64,000 bases of DNA from Andrena cerasifolii (Eukaryota > Arthropoda > Insecta > Hymenoptera > Andrenidae), in assembly GCF_050908995.1 (NCBI RefSeq), contig NC_135119.1, positions 11,408,001 through 11,472,000 on the forward strand, read 5' to 3'. This document shows, one piece after another, positions 48,001 to 58,832 of this stretch. Each line of letters opens with the position of its first letter. Within the stretch, counting starts at the first letter, position 1. The position numbers and the translations under genes are program-made. The notes below the pieces were generated by a model. It did no database searches. It saw only the letters and a program-made list of their open reading frames with translations, and was not told the origin of the DNA.

Positions 48001-50699
48001 ATGTTAACAAATTACTTTAAAAAATGTACAGAATGAATTAAAATTGAAATAAGACTGTAAAATTGAGAAAAAAAAAACCGAGAAAAAATGAAATGTTATT
48101 GTTTTCACACAATTGTCTCTAGCTTGGATATTTATTCACAGATTTTCTTCAGTAGCAGCTTGTTTTCTTCGTAAAAGTGCAGACTCAACGTAAAAAATGA
48201 GAAACTGGGCCCATTGTTGCGATTTCGATTTTTCCCAGTTGATTAAATGAATTGTCGATCTCAACTTCGGTCGAGAAAGATGACTTTTTTCCACATATTT
48301 CCATCGATTTAACGCGAACTACTCAACCGATTTTAAAATTTTGTCCGGTACATTTGTTGGTGATTCGATTATCTTTAATTTGATATAATTCCGGACCAAA
48401 TCAGACATTCACAACAGGAGATATTCGCAATTAAGTGGGACTACCTGACAGGTAAAAAGTTTACCAAGGAATTTTTGTAGCTTATTTTCGAAATCAGCGA
48501 GCCATCTTACATAAGAAAAAAATAGTGGCATCTGCTGCGCAAAATGGCTGTAAACTAGTGTTAGTAGTACAGCCTATTGCAATACTTTATTGCTACTAAC
48601 TCAATTTCGCAAAAAATGTGTTGCCTCATATGTTAACGCTATCTAGCATTATATTGGGCATTAAGAAAGTATTTACAAATACTAAAATCGTACGTGAGCT
48701 GTAAAAAGTTGATAACAAACAGCTGATGGGAATCGATTACACTATGTAGCTCGGTTTGTAACGAGAATCATTGAAACTGAGAAGCTTCTGTACCTCGGAA
48801 ACAAAAACAAATTAAAGAACCTTTTTAATTATTTCTGTGTCTTAAACCCACCCCTGAAGTTGTGCCCATGTTTTGTGGAGCACCCTGTATACGTCTACAA
48901 TTCATATATCTCCACACACGATCATAAAAAAGGTAAGAAAATCAGTTCGACCCCATTTTGCTATGGAAACGATCGTGTTACGAAATTTAAAGTCAAATTA
49001 ACTAACAATCGGAGTGTAGTTGAATAGAAGCGCGTACACACGCGTCGACGGCTTTATTTGCACTCTTCCATGGAACTTTATCGGGAGAACCTCGTAACAA
49101 AAGGGATCAATCATTTGCCTCGCTCGATTTCGACGGGAGAAAATTTCTTCTTCGCCATTGCTAGTGACAGAAAGTGTCACGTATTTCCGTCGATGTTTTA
49201 GAAAACCCGATTGCGCGAGGATAGTCTACGATAGTGTAGGTATATGCTGATTGGCGTCGAGAATCGAACATAAGCATCGGAGTATTTCCATTTAAACGTT
49301 TTTCTGGCAATGGTGGAGCAAAAAACAATTACGTAACTCCAGCGGATATAGAAAATAGAAGACGTTGGATCACCTGAGTTCAGTGATAATTTCAATGTGA
49401 TTAGTTGGGGCGAGGAATTTTAAGGAATTTTAATTGGAATTTTAATTAGGGCTCTCTCAATTGATGACCTGCATTTACAGCGAGGACACGATATCTACTG
49501 GGATTTGCTATTTCACTCAGGACGTCGAACAAATTCAACAGATATTCATCAGTGATTCGGACGAAGCTCGATCGATCTACGTAATCAAATTGGATGGGAA
49601 TAATTTTATTGGAAAGACTGAAATTCTAAAAATTTTCTCAGATTTCCCCTTTGAACGTGTTCAGAATTTGATCCCTGTGTAAATATGCTGGAAGCAGGTC
49701 GCAAATCATCCGACAGACCTCGCACGTGTTTGAATAGCTTCTCAGTGTGTAATCGCAATCATACCGGTTAATTAGCACATTTCGATTTCAGGATAGAAGT
49801 ATTTCCGAAAATAATTTGCTAGAATTTTCAGTGAACTATAAATAATTGCTGCGGTTTGTCTAAACTGTTTAAATAATTTTTATTCTTTTTTCAGTTGGAG
49901 GAAATATGATTGAAACAACCCTCGCAAGAGCTCTGTTTGGACACAGCTTGAATGTATAAATACTCACGCTGCTTATTAGTATTTATTAGCACCATTTCTT
50001 TAAAGAAATGAGAATTTCCAATCACAACAAGATCATAACGTGATATAAAAGCTTATTTTGGCATGTGTATGAAGGAAATTATGTTATGTGTCAAAATGGA
50101 CCCTGCAGTCGACTGGCAAGCCGTTAGTGATTAAAGGGTTAATCTTGAAAATTCATTTAACAAAAGGGGCACTAATAACTTTGAAATCTCAGAAACTATA
50201 ATCTTAAGAAAAACAATTTTTCTATTGCAGCGTCCCCTTTAACCTCAGCAATCTCTATTTTCCCTCACTTTTTTGTAAACCAAAAAACAACACTACTTAA
50301 TATAATATTCAACCTGTAAGTCAGAATTCTCAGTTTTGCAGGAAGACACTTAGAATATGTAAAGTCCTGTGTAAGACCAGGTGTTAAATTTTGTTGACAC
50401 AAATATCGATAACATACGTCTCGTCCCACCGGATTTTCAAAATATACTTCATGTTCGAAGAAAAAATTACAAAGTTTCAATTAAATTACAAATTGAGCAG
50501 GGGAGATTTTATTTTTAACTTCGGTTCACAAAAGAGAACAAAAAAGAAACTGTTTAGCTCGAGGTGGGATATTCTCTTCGTCGTATTCATCGACATAACA
50601 GAACTTATACCGCTTTTCCCGTCATTATACTGTATTTTTGATATACACCATTACGATCTCCGGTAAAAAAAAAAACGGGAAGAAAGTGATATTGACTGG
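45007..50699. other. Gene-free stretch
   Basis: No recognised gene over 5.7 kb. TACAGGGTGCT near 47184 and AGCACCCTGTA near 48884-48895 could be paired ends of one 1.7-kb element, but the inside gives no support. The 47,450-48,130 part is very AT-rich. AAAGGGTTAA at 50133-50142 looks like a transposon end. Confidence 0.35.
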
Positions 50700-50933
50700 T
50701 AGGGTGGATGTACCAGTAAATGAACACGTACCAGTGAATGGACATTTTATATTAAAATAAGTTATTAAAATAAGCAACTAATTAATTAGAGACTTCTTTT
50801 AATTTTTTGCTTCATATTCAAGCAATTTTTGCAGCACGTGGAATCAATCGCGCTGCAAACATAATTTTATAAAAGTGTTCATTCGTTAGCCTTAAGTGTT
50901 CATTTATTGGTGCGTTTACCCTACTACTGGAAC
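50700..50933. mobile_element. 234-bp MITE with TA flanks
   Basis: Left end TAGGGTGGATGTACCAGTAA then ATGAACAC is the inverted match of the right end TTCATTTATTGGTGCG then TTTACCCTA, about 24 of 28 bases. TA lies at both borders. The terminus matches that of the element at 18291-18905, so the two are one family. No coding frame. Confidence 0.8.
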
Positions 50934-51952
50934 CATAAGCAAAGCACAGCAATGTAGAAAATGTTACGTACCTACTTACATCGTTTTGACCAAAACTTAT
51001 ACTCGTTTGCTTTCCCACCAGAGATATCTTACCTTTAGGTGCCGCACCTCATACACATCAGACTATATAGACAATAACTTTCACGACAAGAAACTGAGTA
51101 TCCTCGAATTAACGTTTAAACAATACATATGCTGCCTTAAATATTTTTTAATGTTCGTAGCATAACTACTAATCGAATTTGCTCTAATTTTAACCACACC
51201 ACAGGACAATAAAAAATTACCCTTGAACATCTGAAAATCTAACGTAACTCGTACGTTTTCCACGCCGTTGTAAGCTTTCATATCGGACCTAAGAATGGAG
51301 AAGCATTCCAAACCAAAAGGGGCACCTCGCGAAACTTGAGTGTTATTTGCTTCGTAGGGGTAGATAAACAAGACCCATGGGAGGATTCGTTCTTCCAGGC
51401 GTGGCAGCTAAATGTCCACGAGAAATCGCGCCGTTGTCGATGGCGCGAACAGCCGAGCTTAATGTATTCGGCGGGAATTACTATCGCAGGGTCGGCGCCC
51501 CAAGAAGTTAGCGTAACTGCGAAAAGATCTGCCTACGAAACGCGCGTAACAGGTACCCAACGCGTGGGCTCGTCCTTCTATCGATGTTATTAGCATACTA
51601 ACGACGGAATTTCGCAGGGAGGCGTGAGATTTTTTTAAATAGGTGTCTGCGCGAATAGTAGCCGCCATATCGCGATTTAACGCTCCAAATATCAAAAACA
51701 TTTCGCAAACTTTTCGCGCGGGTTAAACGCTTCCGGCTCATATACTTACGTACGTGCTATTTCAAAGGGGTTGGGATTGCTTTTAACAGGGACTTTCGTC
51801 GTTTGGAATGACCTATTACTTCAACAGGTTGATTAAAAAATGTCTACTGGCTCCGCTTTTGTTATACTGTTTTCTATGAAACTGTTGTTTGTATGTCGTT
51901 GGAAATTCGACGGTAGGTACAAAAATTTGCGTACCAGTTTTACGTACGACAG
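50934..51952. other. Gene-free stretch
   Basis: Several ORFs of 66-96 codons, none recognisable. The 51,380-51,760 part is CpG-richer. Confidence 0.35.
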
Positions 51953-52050
51953 CTTAAGCTATTTTACTTAAAATAACGAATAAGTAAACGTTGTAAAGTC
52001 GCACACAAAAAGTATTATGTAATTCTTTATTTTAAGTAAAATAGCTTAAG
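51953..52050. repeat. Perfect 24-bp inverted repeat, 50-base spacer
   Basis: Bases 51953-51976 (CTTAAGCTATTTTACTTAAA then ATAA) are the exact inverted complement of 52027-52050. The right copy runs on into GGGGACTAGGCAGTCG. It is probably the terminal or subterminal repeat of a transposon relic. Confidence 0.85.
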
Positions 52051-53851
52051 GGGACTAGGCAGTCGAAAAATCGATTTTTTTATTGCATTTTCCGAAGGTA
52101 CTATCTTTCCTCAATAAAATGCCGCTTGGTTTATAGTAAAATTTGCAAAATTGTAGATTTGGCAGCTAAAAACGTCAAGCGGCAACATATAGCTTCGCCT
52201 TTGCCCAGAAACTTTAAATGCGTTTTTCTCGAATATTTTTTGTCTCTTCATTTTTTCCTGATTGCGAGCGAATTGAGGTTCAAATCGACTTGGAAAAAAT
52301 TGCAGGATGTGTAGAACATGTGTCACTTCGGCGCAAACCTCTGATATGGTCCGTAAAAATTCGAGATTTTCATAAAAAAAATTAAGAAGTCACCGGATAG
52401 TAAGGTGTTTTCAACCTTGATCAATTAGATCACGCAGAGTTGCTTTAGAGGACAATGCAAGACCAAAATATTAACAATTTTTTGTGCAAAAATGGGCACA
52501 AAGTTACTTTAGACCTTTTTATCCCTTTTTCGAATCGCATACCTACACAGAAACAAAGAGCAAAATTTGAACTTGAAAGTCTAAAAGAATTTTGCTTTAC
52601 AGCCTGTAACATTCTGATAATACTTTGTTATTCTTCCAATCGATTGTAAAAATTTCCTAAACTTTTCTCTGAAGTTTCGACAAATTTGACCATCTTCAAT
52701 TATTTACACAGAATATTTACTCGTTTTAAAATTGTCACCCATTTGATGCGTATTAACGAATGTGCAAACGCCGACGTGCCATTATAGAAATCCGATTGTA
52801 AGAATGGCGAAGATAACTTCATTTGAAACGTAGATATTCATTAAGCGAAGCAAAAGAAAAACCAGTTATTACGATTTCTTCGCACATTTTTTTCTGTTTC
52901 ATTAACGCCCGACACAGTAATTAAGTAACTTTATTCTCACAACGGAAGACAGGGCAGCAAAAGATTCAAGAATAATTCGATTAATTGTGCCTGTGAAAGA
53001 ACTTGTAAATTAGAAGGGAACAGAGATAACACACCGTTTCATCCCTCCCTTGGCAACCTACAGGACTCTGCGCAACCTACGTTGCTTCATCAGTTAATTA
53101 TTGAAAAACCTAAGTAATAATTGAAGCATGCCGCTTCATCAGACGTCAATATAAGATTGCTTTCATCGACGAAAGGACTTTAATTAAAAGATAAGTACAA
53201 AGAAGGGGATTCATTGATTATATCACTTGATACATCCGTAGAAATCTGATTAAACTCATGCCAGGACTGTCAACTATCAATTTCTAATTAAGACTCCACT
53301 GTGCTCCTTATTTTTAGTGATTCACCAATGCATTTGATATCACCCAGCTGTATCCACGGTTTTTGATGCATAAATTGTAAGAATTTGGAAAATATCATTG
53401 CAAGAATTCTAATAACAGTGTTCATACTTAAATATTAAAAATGTAGAAATATTTTAAATATTTTAATACTCACGTGCATCTCTCTCTCCAAGTATTTTGA
53501 CCTAAAAATTGATTTACGAAGTTCGATGTATCAAATTCAGTTTTATCACTGATAACTTTCAGAATTTTTACATTAGCTTCGGTTTCTTGAATGGAAGTCA
53601 ATTTTTACTCTAAATAGTAAAATAAAATCGTGGGGCAGGATTCATATCCTGTTATGATTTTGTTTAAAGTATATCGCCATCGTAATTGTAGTACAAGAAA
53701 ATAATTATTTTCTAGTTTTTTGTGCATTTTTGATCAAATGAAATAAAATTGTTTAACTTGAAATTTTTTTATATATTTTTTTATTATTTACTTTTTAGTG
53801 TTTGAGTTTCGGAACTAAAAAAACATGAGAATTTAAACTATTTGTACCCAT
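52051..53851. other. Gene-free AT-rich stretch
   Basis: The first 650 bases after 52050 look like low-complexity transposon-derived sequence. No gene was recognised in the rest. Confidence 0.35.
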
Positions 53852-54104
53852 GGGCGTCCGGAGGGGGGTGCAATAGGGGCAGTTGCCCCCCTCTGGCTTT
53901 TGAGAAAAAATCGCTTATTTTTCAAAACTGATCTTTATTAAGTTTATACTAAGAAAAGAGAATATTTTTAAATTTCGATTTAAAATTTTTAATTAAAACG
54001 GCACTATAAAATGGAATAAAATAACAAGAGGAGTATATCCTTCTTTACCATCCTCACAAAGTTGCCCCCCCCCCCCCCTACTGGAAAAAAGTCTCCGGAC
54101 GCCC
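53852..54104. mobile_element. 253-bp MITE with GGGCGTCCGGAG ends
   Basis: Perfect 12-bp terminal inverted repeats: GGGCGTCCGGAG at 53852-53863 and CTCCGGACGCCC at 54093-54104. Subterminal G- and C-rich blocks (GTTGCCCCCCTCTGG on the left and a 14-C run at 54065-54078 on the right) enclose an AT-rich centre. A more degenerate copy is at 18970-19215. No coding frame. Confidence 0.85.
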
Positions 54105-54253
54105 TTGTATGTACGTGACGGAACATTCCTCCATAAATTGTGTATTTATGAAAATCGCGATGCTACTATGTATACATAGGTATGTAGGCAACGTACCGAG
54201 TTTTTGTTGTTTTCGAGAAGAACACGAGAGGCTGATTTCAAGTCGATTGAATT

Positions 54254-54505
54254 TAGTGATCCTCTAGGGAGTGATCGGAACAACGTATATCGCCGCTGAT
54301 TGGTTGCCACGATTTTGGAGCAAAAGCGGAAATAGACAGAGAAAGAAACTGTAAAAAAGAAAGAGACAGAAATACTGACAAAAAGGGACATAAATACTGA
54401 CAGAAAGAGAAAGAGAAATACTGATAGAAAGAGATAGATATGTTTATTTCCGGTTTCGCTCCAAGATGGCTGCGGTTATATCAATCACTCCCCAGAGGAT
54501 CACTA
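54254..54505. mobile_element. Foldback MITE just upstream of DTWD1
   Basis: TAGTGATCCTCTAGGGAGTG at 54254 is mirrored by CACTCCCCAGAGGATCACTA ending 54505. The similarity continues inward for about 80 bases (GATTTTGGAGCAAAAGCGGA against TTCCGGTTTCGCTCCAAGAT) with substitutions. TA is at both edges. The centre is a purine-rich GAAAGAGA tract. It ends about 300 bp before the DTWD1 start codon and so may be part of, or bound, its promoter. Confidence 0.75.
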
Positions 54506-54810
54506 CACGATTTGACAGTGACGCGCCATCTATCGAAAACAAATGCTAGAAAATGCAGCTACCAGTAACAGACCGGAAGAAGGTTCGAAACTATGGTTAT
54601 CCAATGAATTGGTGCACAGTTTGTACAGCAGATGGACCAAACAGTCATTAGGTGAGATTAGTTAAGTATTTTCTAATTTGTACACGCGCGCGCGTGTATG
54701 TGTACGATAACCTATCACTGGCACTAATTCTTACTTTTTTGAATAGTTATGTGAGGCATTGTTGAGAATATATTTAGCTCTCAGTCAAGGATTTTCATGT
54801 TTCCAAAAAT
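54506..54810 (+). promoter_or_regulatory. DTWD1 promoter and 5' untranslated region
   Basis: This 305-base gap separates the foldback element from the start codon. A donor-like TTAGGTGAGATT at about 54647 and an acceptor-like TTTTTTGAATAG ending at 54746 could define a 5' UTR intron of about 95 bases. No TATA box is obvious. The transcription start is not determined. Confidence 0.4.
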
Positions 54811-55981
54811 ATGGCGAAGTCTAACATGAGAAATGATTCCGTTAATCTTTCAAACTTGGAGAAACAGCGAATAACTGACAGGGCGCCTTTTCGTCATTTG
54901 AAAATTACTGACGCCCACATTTTAGACACAATAGAAGGCAGGGAGATATGCAACCGTTGTTACAAATCGCGAAAGTTTTTCTGCTATAGCTGTTGCCTAC
55001 CGGTCATCAGTGAAAGATACTTCCCAAGAGTAAAGGTACTATAACCGAGCCAATGCATCTCTCGTTTATATTTTCGTGGGCGCAAGTAAATAATTTTCTC
55101 TACAGTTACCAATCAAGGTCGATATCATTAAGCACGCACGGGAAATCGACGGGAAAAGCACTGCGATTCACGCAGCTGTGCTTGCACCTAACGATGTGAG
55201 AATTTTCACATATCCAGATTTCCCAGAAATATTAGACAAGGAAGAGGTATAATGGCAAAACGTACTGTAATTCTGTCGACCTCTTGAAACTTTAATTTAG
55301 CCAGAATAACGTTATCCCTTAGACTATCTTAATTTTTCCTAGTCAAATTGGTGTAAGCGTTGAATCCCTCTTTGCAAAAGAGGGCAAACAAGATAAGGAA
55401 GTAAGCGTGCAAAGGATAGAGAATGCGCTTCCTATAAAAAGAGCTATTTTTATTGATAGCACATGGCATCAGACGAAAGCTATCTATAAAGATCAAAGGT
55501 TACGGGGTAAATATATAAATTAACGATATTATCAATTCGCGAGTAATATAATTTCCATGCGCATCAATGCCCTTTTGTAAGATGAAAGTTCCGGAACAAA
55601 GTGTGCTGTTAATTCGCAGATCTGAAATGTGTGATTCTGAAGTCAAGAATATCCCAATTTTGGCGCCACCAGAAGAAAAGCCCACGGTGGTATTTAGCTA
55701 CGATCGAAGCTATCCACCAGTTTTTGGTAGAGTTACATACATGCGCGTTCGGCGCAGCAGAAGGGTATGCGGATAGAGAGAATTCTGATGCAAGCCTAAT
55801 TAAGGAAAAGGATCATGTGGAGAATGGACTGCACCAAAGTACAAACGAGTCATCGGCGATAGAACAGGAATACAAGGGTCAATACGATGATCTTTTATAT
55901 TTTTTTAAGTATATGTATGAAAAGATTCACACTATGTATGACCATGATAAGTTGCGGGCATGCAAAAGGCCGTTATTGTAA
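54811..55981 (+). CDS. DTWD1: DTWD1 homologue, tRNA-uridine aminocarboxypropyltransferase
   Basis: A complete gene in four exons: 54811-55035, 55106-55246, 55323-55506 and 55620-55981. All three introns (70, 76 and 113 bases) are GT-AG, and the third splits an Asp codon. The product is 303 residues, close to human DTWD1. An N-terminal ICNRC...FCYSC cluster (about residues 49-63) fits the zinc-binding pair of the family. LPIKVDIIKH and DGKSTAIHA follow. The signature DSTW is at 167-170, FWRHQ at 197-201, TIEAI at 211-215 and EYKGQYDDLLYF near the C-terminus. DTW-domain enzymes transfer the 3-amino-3-carboxypropyl group of S-adenosylmethionine to uridine; human DTWD1 makes acp3U at tRNA position 20. 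The function here is inferred from this orthology. The start is the first in-frame ATG (AAAATATGG context). No frameshift or missing key residue was seen. Confidence 0.95.
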
Positions 55982-56036
55982 TTCTGTGATAATGATTTTT
56001 TTTATAAGGAAGTATTTAATGTCGTATAGTTCTATT

Positions 56037-56042
56037 AATAAA
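56037..56042 (+). terminator. Polyadenylation signal for DTWD1
   Basis: AATAAA 56 bases after the DTWD1 stop codon, in the expected position for a short 3' UTR. Confidence 0.65.
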
Positions 56043-56319
56043 GAAGTGAAGCTAATATTAAAATTGTTTTTCAGATATTTATTATTAACCTTAAAGTAAA
56101 TGTAATTTAGTACACCAACTAGTTATAGTAAGGAAGTAGTTTTGTGAATTTCTACATACGTTGGAAAGAGAAATTTAAAACTTAGACTGAGAGGGGGGGG
56201 CGAGAGTTGAGGGACGAGGGGGAGGAAGATGAGAGTGTGAAGGGAAACAATGTGAGAGCAAAAGTATCGTATGGTTGCATATGAATTTATTGTATTGGAT
56301 TGTTCATATTATATGTAAG

Positions 56320-56446
56320 ATTAGACTATAGTTGAGCAATATGACAATACGAGTCTCGAAACGCCATCTTTGGATACTTGTAGGCAAGTGTATATACGGC
56401 TGTAGAAGGTACCAAAGAAAAAAATAAACCTAACCTAACCTAACAT
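56320..56446 (+). repeat. Possible retroelement tail ending in (CCTAA)3
   Basis: An A-rich tract AAAGAAAAAAATAAA runs directly into AACCTAACCTAACCTAAC. The three CCTAA units occupy 56429-56443 and match the insect telomere unit TTAGG. The sequence before it (GGCAAGTGTATATACGGC and TGTAGAAGGTACC) is non-coding. An A-rich tail followed by telomere units would suit a retroposed copy, but the assignment is not proven. Confidence 0.4.
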
Positions 56447-56879
56447 ACGTCGGAAATGTATACGAAAATCCGTATGATAGTAATTACGTGTAATTTCTAA
56501 TCCAAAATTCATGCAAAATATTAAGAACCGCAAGTATCAAATTATTTTAACCCGGGAATGGTTAAATCGAACCATACTTCTCAGTAAAATATGTATTACG
56601 TTAACGAATTAACGTACTTTTCGCCTGTCGTTACCACAATCGGCAAGTTAGGAACAATATTCCTATATACCTATGCAGGCTAGCAAACTTATAAACCTCC
56701 GAAGTGGCATCTAACGCGTAACGGAAACGATATTTCTCGAACAGAGGTGGGTGACCTAATAGGTATTCCCAACAAACTCAACGCGAAATCGTTACCTATT
56801 TCTGGGTTAAAATCCCACTCGATTTCTAAGATAAAAGCGCTGCTGCTGATTGAAAGTAAGAAGCGCGATAATACTCAAG

Positions 56880-57301
56880 AAGAAAACAAGGGCCGCGAAT
56901 CGCGTAGCTGCACCGCCGTTCGCGAGTTGTGTAATTTTTTGCATTGTTTATCGCGTTCGAAAATAAACAATCGAAGGCGGGGAGTGTGCACGGTGCGTGG
57001 AACGCTCCCAAACAGGGGAGGCAGCACGGTGGCTCGCGAATAGAGCTGGCAGTGACGTCACACCTTCCTCGCCTCTTACGTTCCGCGACCCGCGGTGGCC
57101 GTCGCCGTCAGCCGTCTGCGATGAGTTTAGTTTTGAAAACAAGAGGGTGCTCGCTGCTCGCTGGCCGCGCTCGCGTCTGAACGAAAACCCGAGCCATAGT
57201 TAAAGCCCGACGGCACGGAAGGTTGTGCCGTGCTCGTGTCTCGCGCGTGTACTCGTTCCCTTCCGGTATTTTCTCCTTTCACGGGAAAACGTGACGAAAA
57301 A
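56880..57301 (+). promoter_or_regulatory. CpG-rich promoter and 5' UTR of UBALD homologue
   Basis: CpG density rises sharply from about 56,880 and stays high through the coding exon. The region lies between DTWD1 and the UBALD start and contains overlapping out-of-frame ORFs caused by base composition. No TATA box is evident, in keeping with a CpG-island-like promoter. Transcription start unknown. Confidence 0.55.
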
Positions 57302-57409
57302 ATGGACGCCCTTCGCGAGCAAGTGATGATCAATCAGTTCGTGCTGGCCGCAGGTTGTGCCAGGGAGCAAGCGAAACAGTTGCTGCAGGCAGCACACTGG
57401 CAATTCGAG
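57302..57409 (+). CDS. UBALD: UBALD1/2 (FAM100) homologue, first coding exon only
   Basis: ATG at 57302 opens 36 codons beginning MDALREQVMINQFVLAAG and ending QAAHWQFE, followed by the donor GTAAGC at 57410. This is almost the whole UBA-like helix bundle of UBA-like domain-containing proteins 1 and 2. Human UBALD proteins carry nearly the same residues and, as I recall, split at the same point after HWQFE. The conserved GCA and LLQAA residues of UBA-like folds are intact. The rest of the protein, normally a short low-complexity proline/serine tail, must lie in downstream exons; none is visible before the window ends. The biochemical role of UBALD is poorly known, and ubiquitin binding is only presumed. 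The start is preferred over an upstream GTG-initiated extension because family members begin near this Met. Confidence 0.93.
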
Positions 57410-58468
57410 GTAAGCGAACGTGGCTTTCGGCATCTTTCTCGCTGCGTACATCCAGAACTTGGTCGTATTTATGTTCACCGCGGCTCGATACACTCCTACG
57501 TAAACAAAGCAGCGAAAATGGCCGACCGACCGACCGTACACAGGCGGTACTGTCGCCGATCCCACCGGGAGATATTACGCGTATTTCAGCGAATTCAATC
57601 GGAAAGATTAATTTAATTCACCCTGCCCGACCACCGTGGCCGATTGTCACGTACGTTCGCTTTGATATTCGATCGATTCGTAACGGTTACGGCTCGTAAT
57701 AGTTTGCGAGTCAATGAGCGCGTCTACTACCACACAGGATGAAGTCCATTCATAAAAATCATACGATGTTACTAAGAGGTTTTGTTCGGTATTCGTTGCG
57801 ACCAGTGGGATCGCTAGTGTTGGCCGTCAAGGTTATACGTTTAGCGGCGCGATCGCTTTCGGATTAACACGTTAACCACGGTTTCTGTTTGTTTTCATTT
57901 GTACGTATACTCGTGACTGTACATATTTAGACAGAAATCTAGTGACTTGGCGTCTTGGCTTTTACTCGCCAGCGTCATTAAGCGTGCATTCGTCGCACAT
58001 AATGTTTCATGGGCTTAAAATAGCACCGCTTGTCTGTATCGTGGTGCGATTTCTTCAAACGGACCTGGATATTAACAATGGAAACAATGCTGACATCGCG
58101 TGTGCACCGTTCGCGAGCAATAATTATCTTTTTGGTACAAAGTTTCCAGGTCTATCGATCTACGGATTATTCGTTTGTACTACTACAAGCCTCTTTCGGT
58201 TTATCTAAATCAGATTATGTTCAGGTCGTCCAATATCTACCGTTTGCTCGCGCGTTGGCATAACATGTCTGTACGTGAAATTCAGAAAAGAAACAGTTGG
58301 TGAATTAACTAATAATAATTACATATCTTAGGACCGGCGTCTGTTCATTGAAACTGCAAAAGAAAATAGACCGCCAGGCAGCGTCTGTGAATCGTTACAC
58401 TCGACGTAAACAAATGCCAATGTCTATGCAACGACGAAATTCCCCAACACCGTGTTATAGTGCACGTG

Positions 58469-58832
58469 TACAGGGTGTCCCGTAAATACGTAGAACCTTC
58501 GTTTTTTTACATAATCGAGTATGGAAATATCGCATGCACACAACAACATTGTAAGTTAGCGTCATTCAACAAAATATTTGATTTTTAGATGAAATAATAT
58601 ATTACATGAAATATTCAATTTTTTCCACATTTCCACTCGAAACTTCATCTTTTCTTTTCAGATTTAACGAGAACCACGCAATCAAATTTAATTCAAACAT
58701 GAGCATCGACGAAAACAATTTTCCCGGAATACAACAGCTCGTGCGGCAACATTCTCTTCTAAACTTTCGATTCATAATTTTTCCATAGGAACCACCTTTG
58801 GATTCATATAGCGTATTCAGAGACACCCTGTA
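58469..58832. mobile_element. 364-bp TA-flanked CAGGGTGTC-ended MITE
   Basis: Left end TACAGGGTGTCCCGTAAATA and right end GCGTATTCAGAGACACCCTG then TA are imperfect inverted repeats of about 20 bases. The 99-codon minus ORF and 60-codon plus ORF here lie inside the element and resemble no transposase. It belongs to the same terminal type as 2898-3290. Confidence 0.7.

Noticed and set aside
49461..49682. 73-codon + strand ORF with acidic, hydrophobic character
   Set aside because: No known motif, no clear acceptor or donor and no neighbouring exon.
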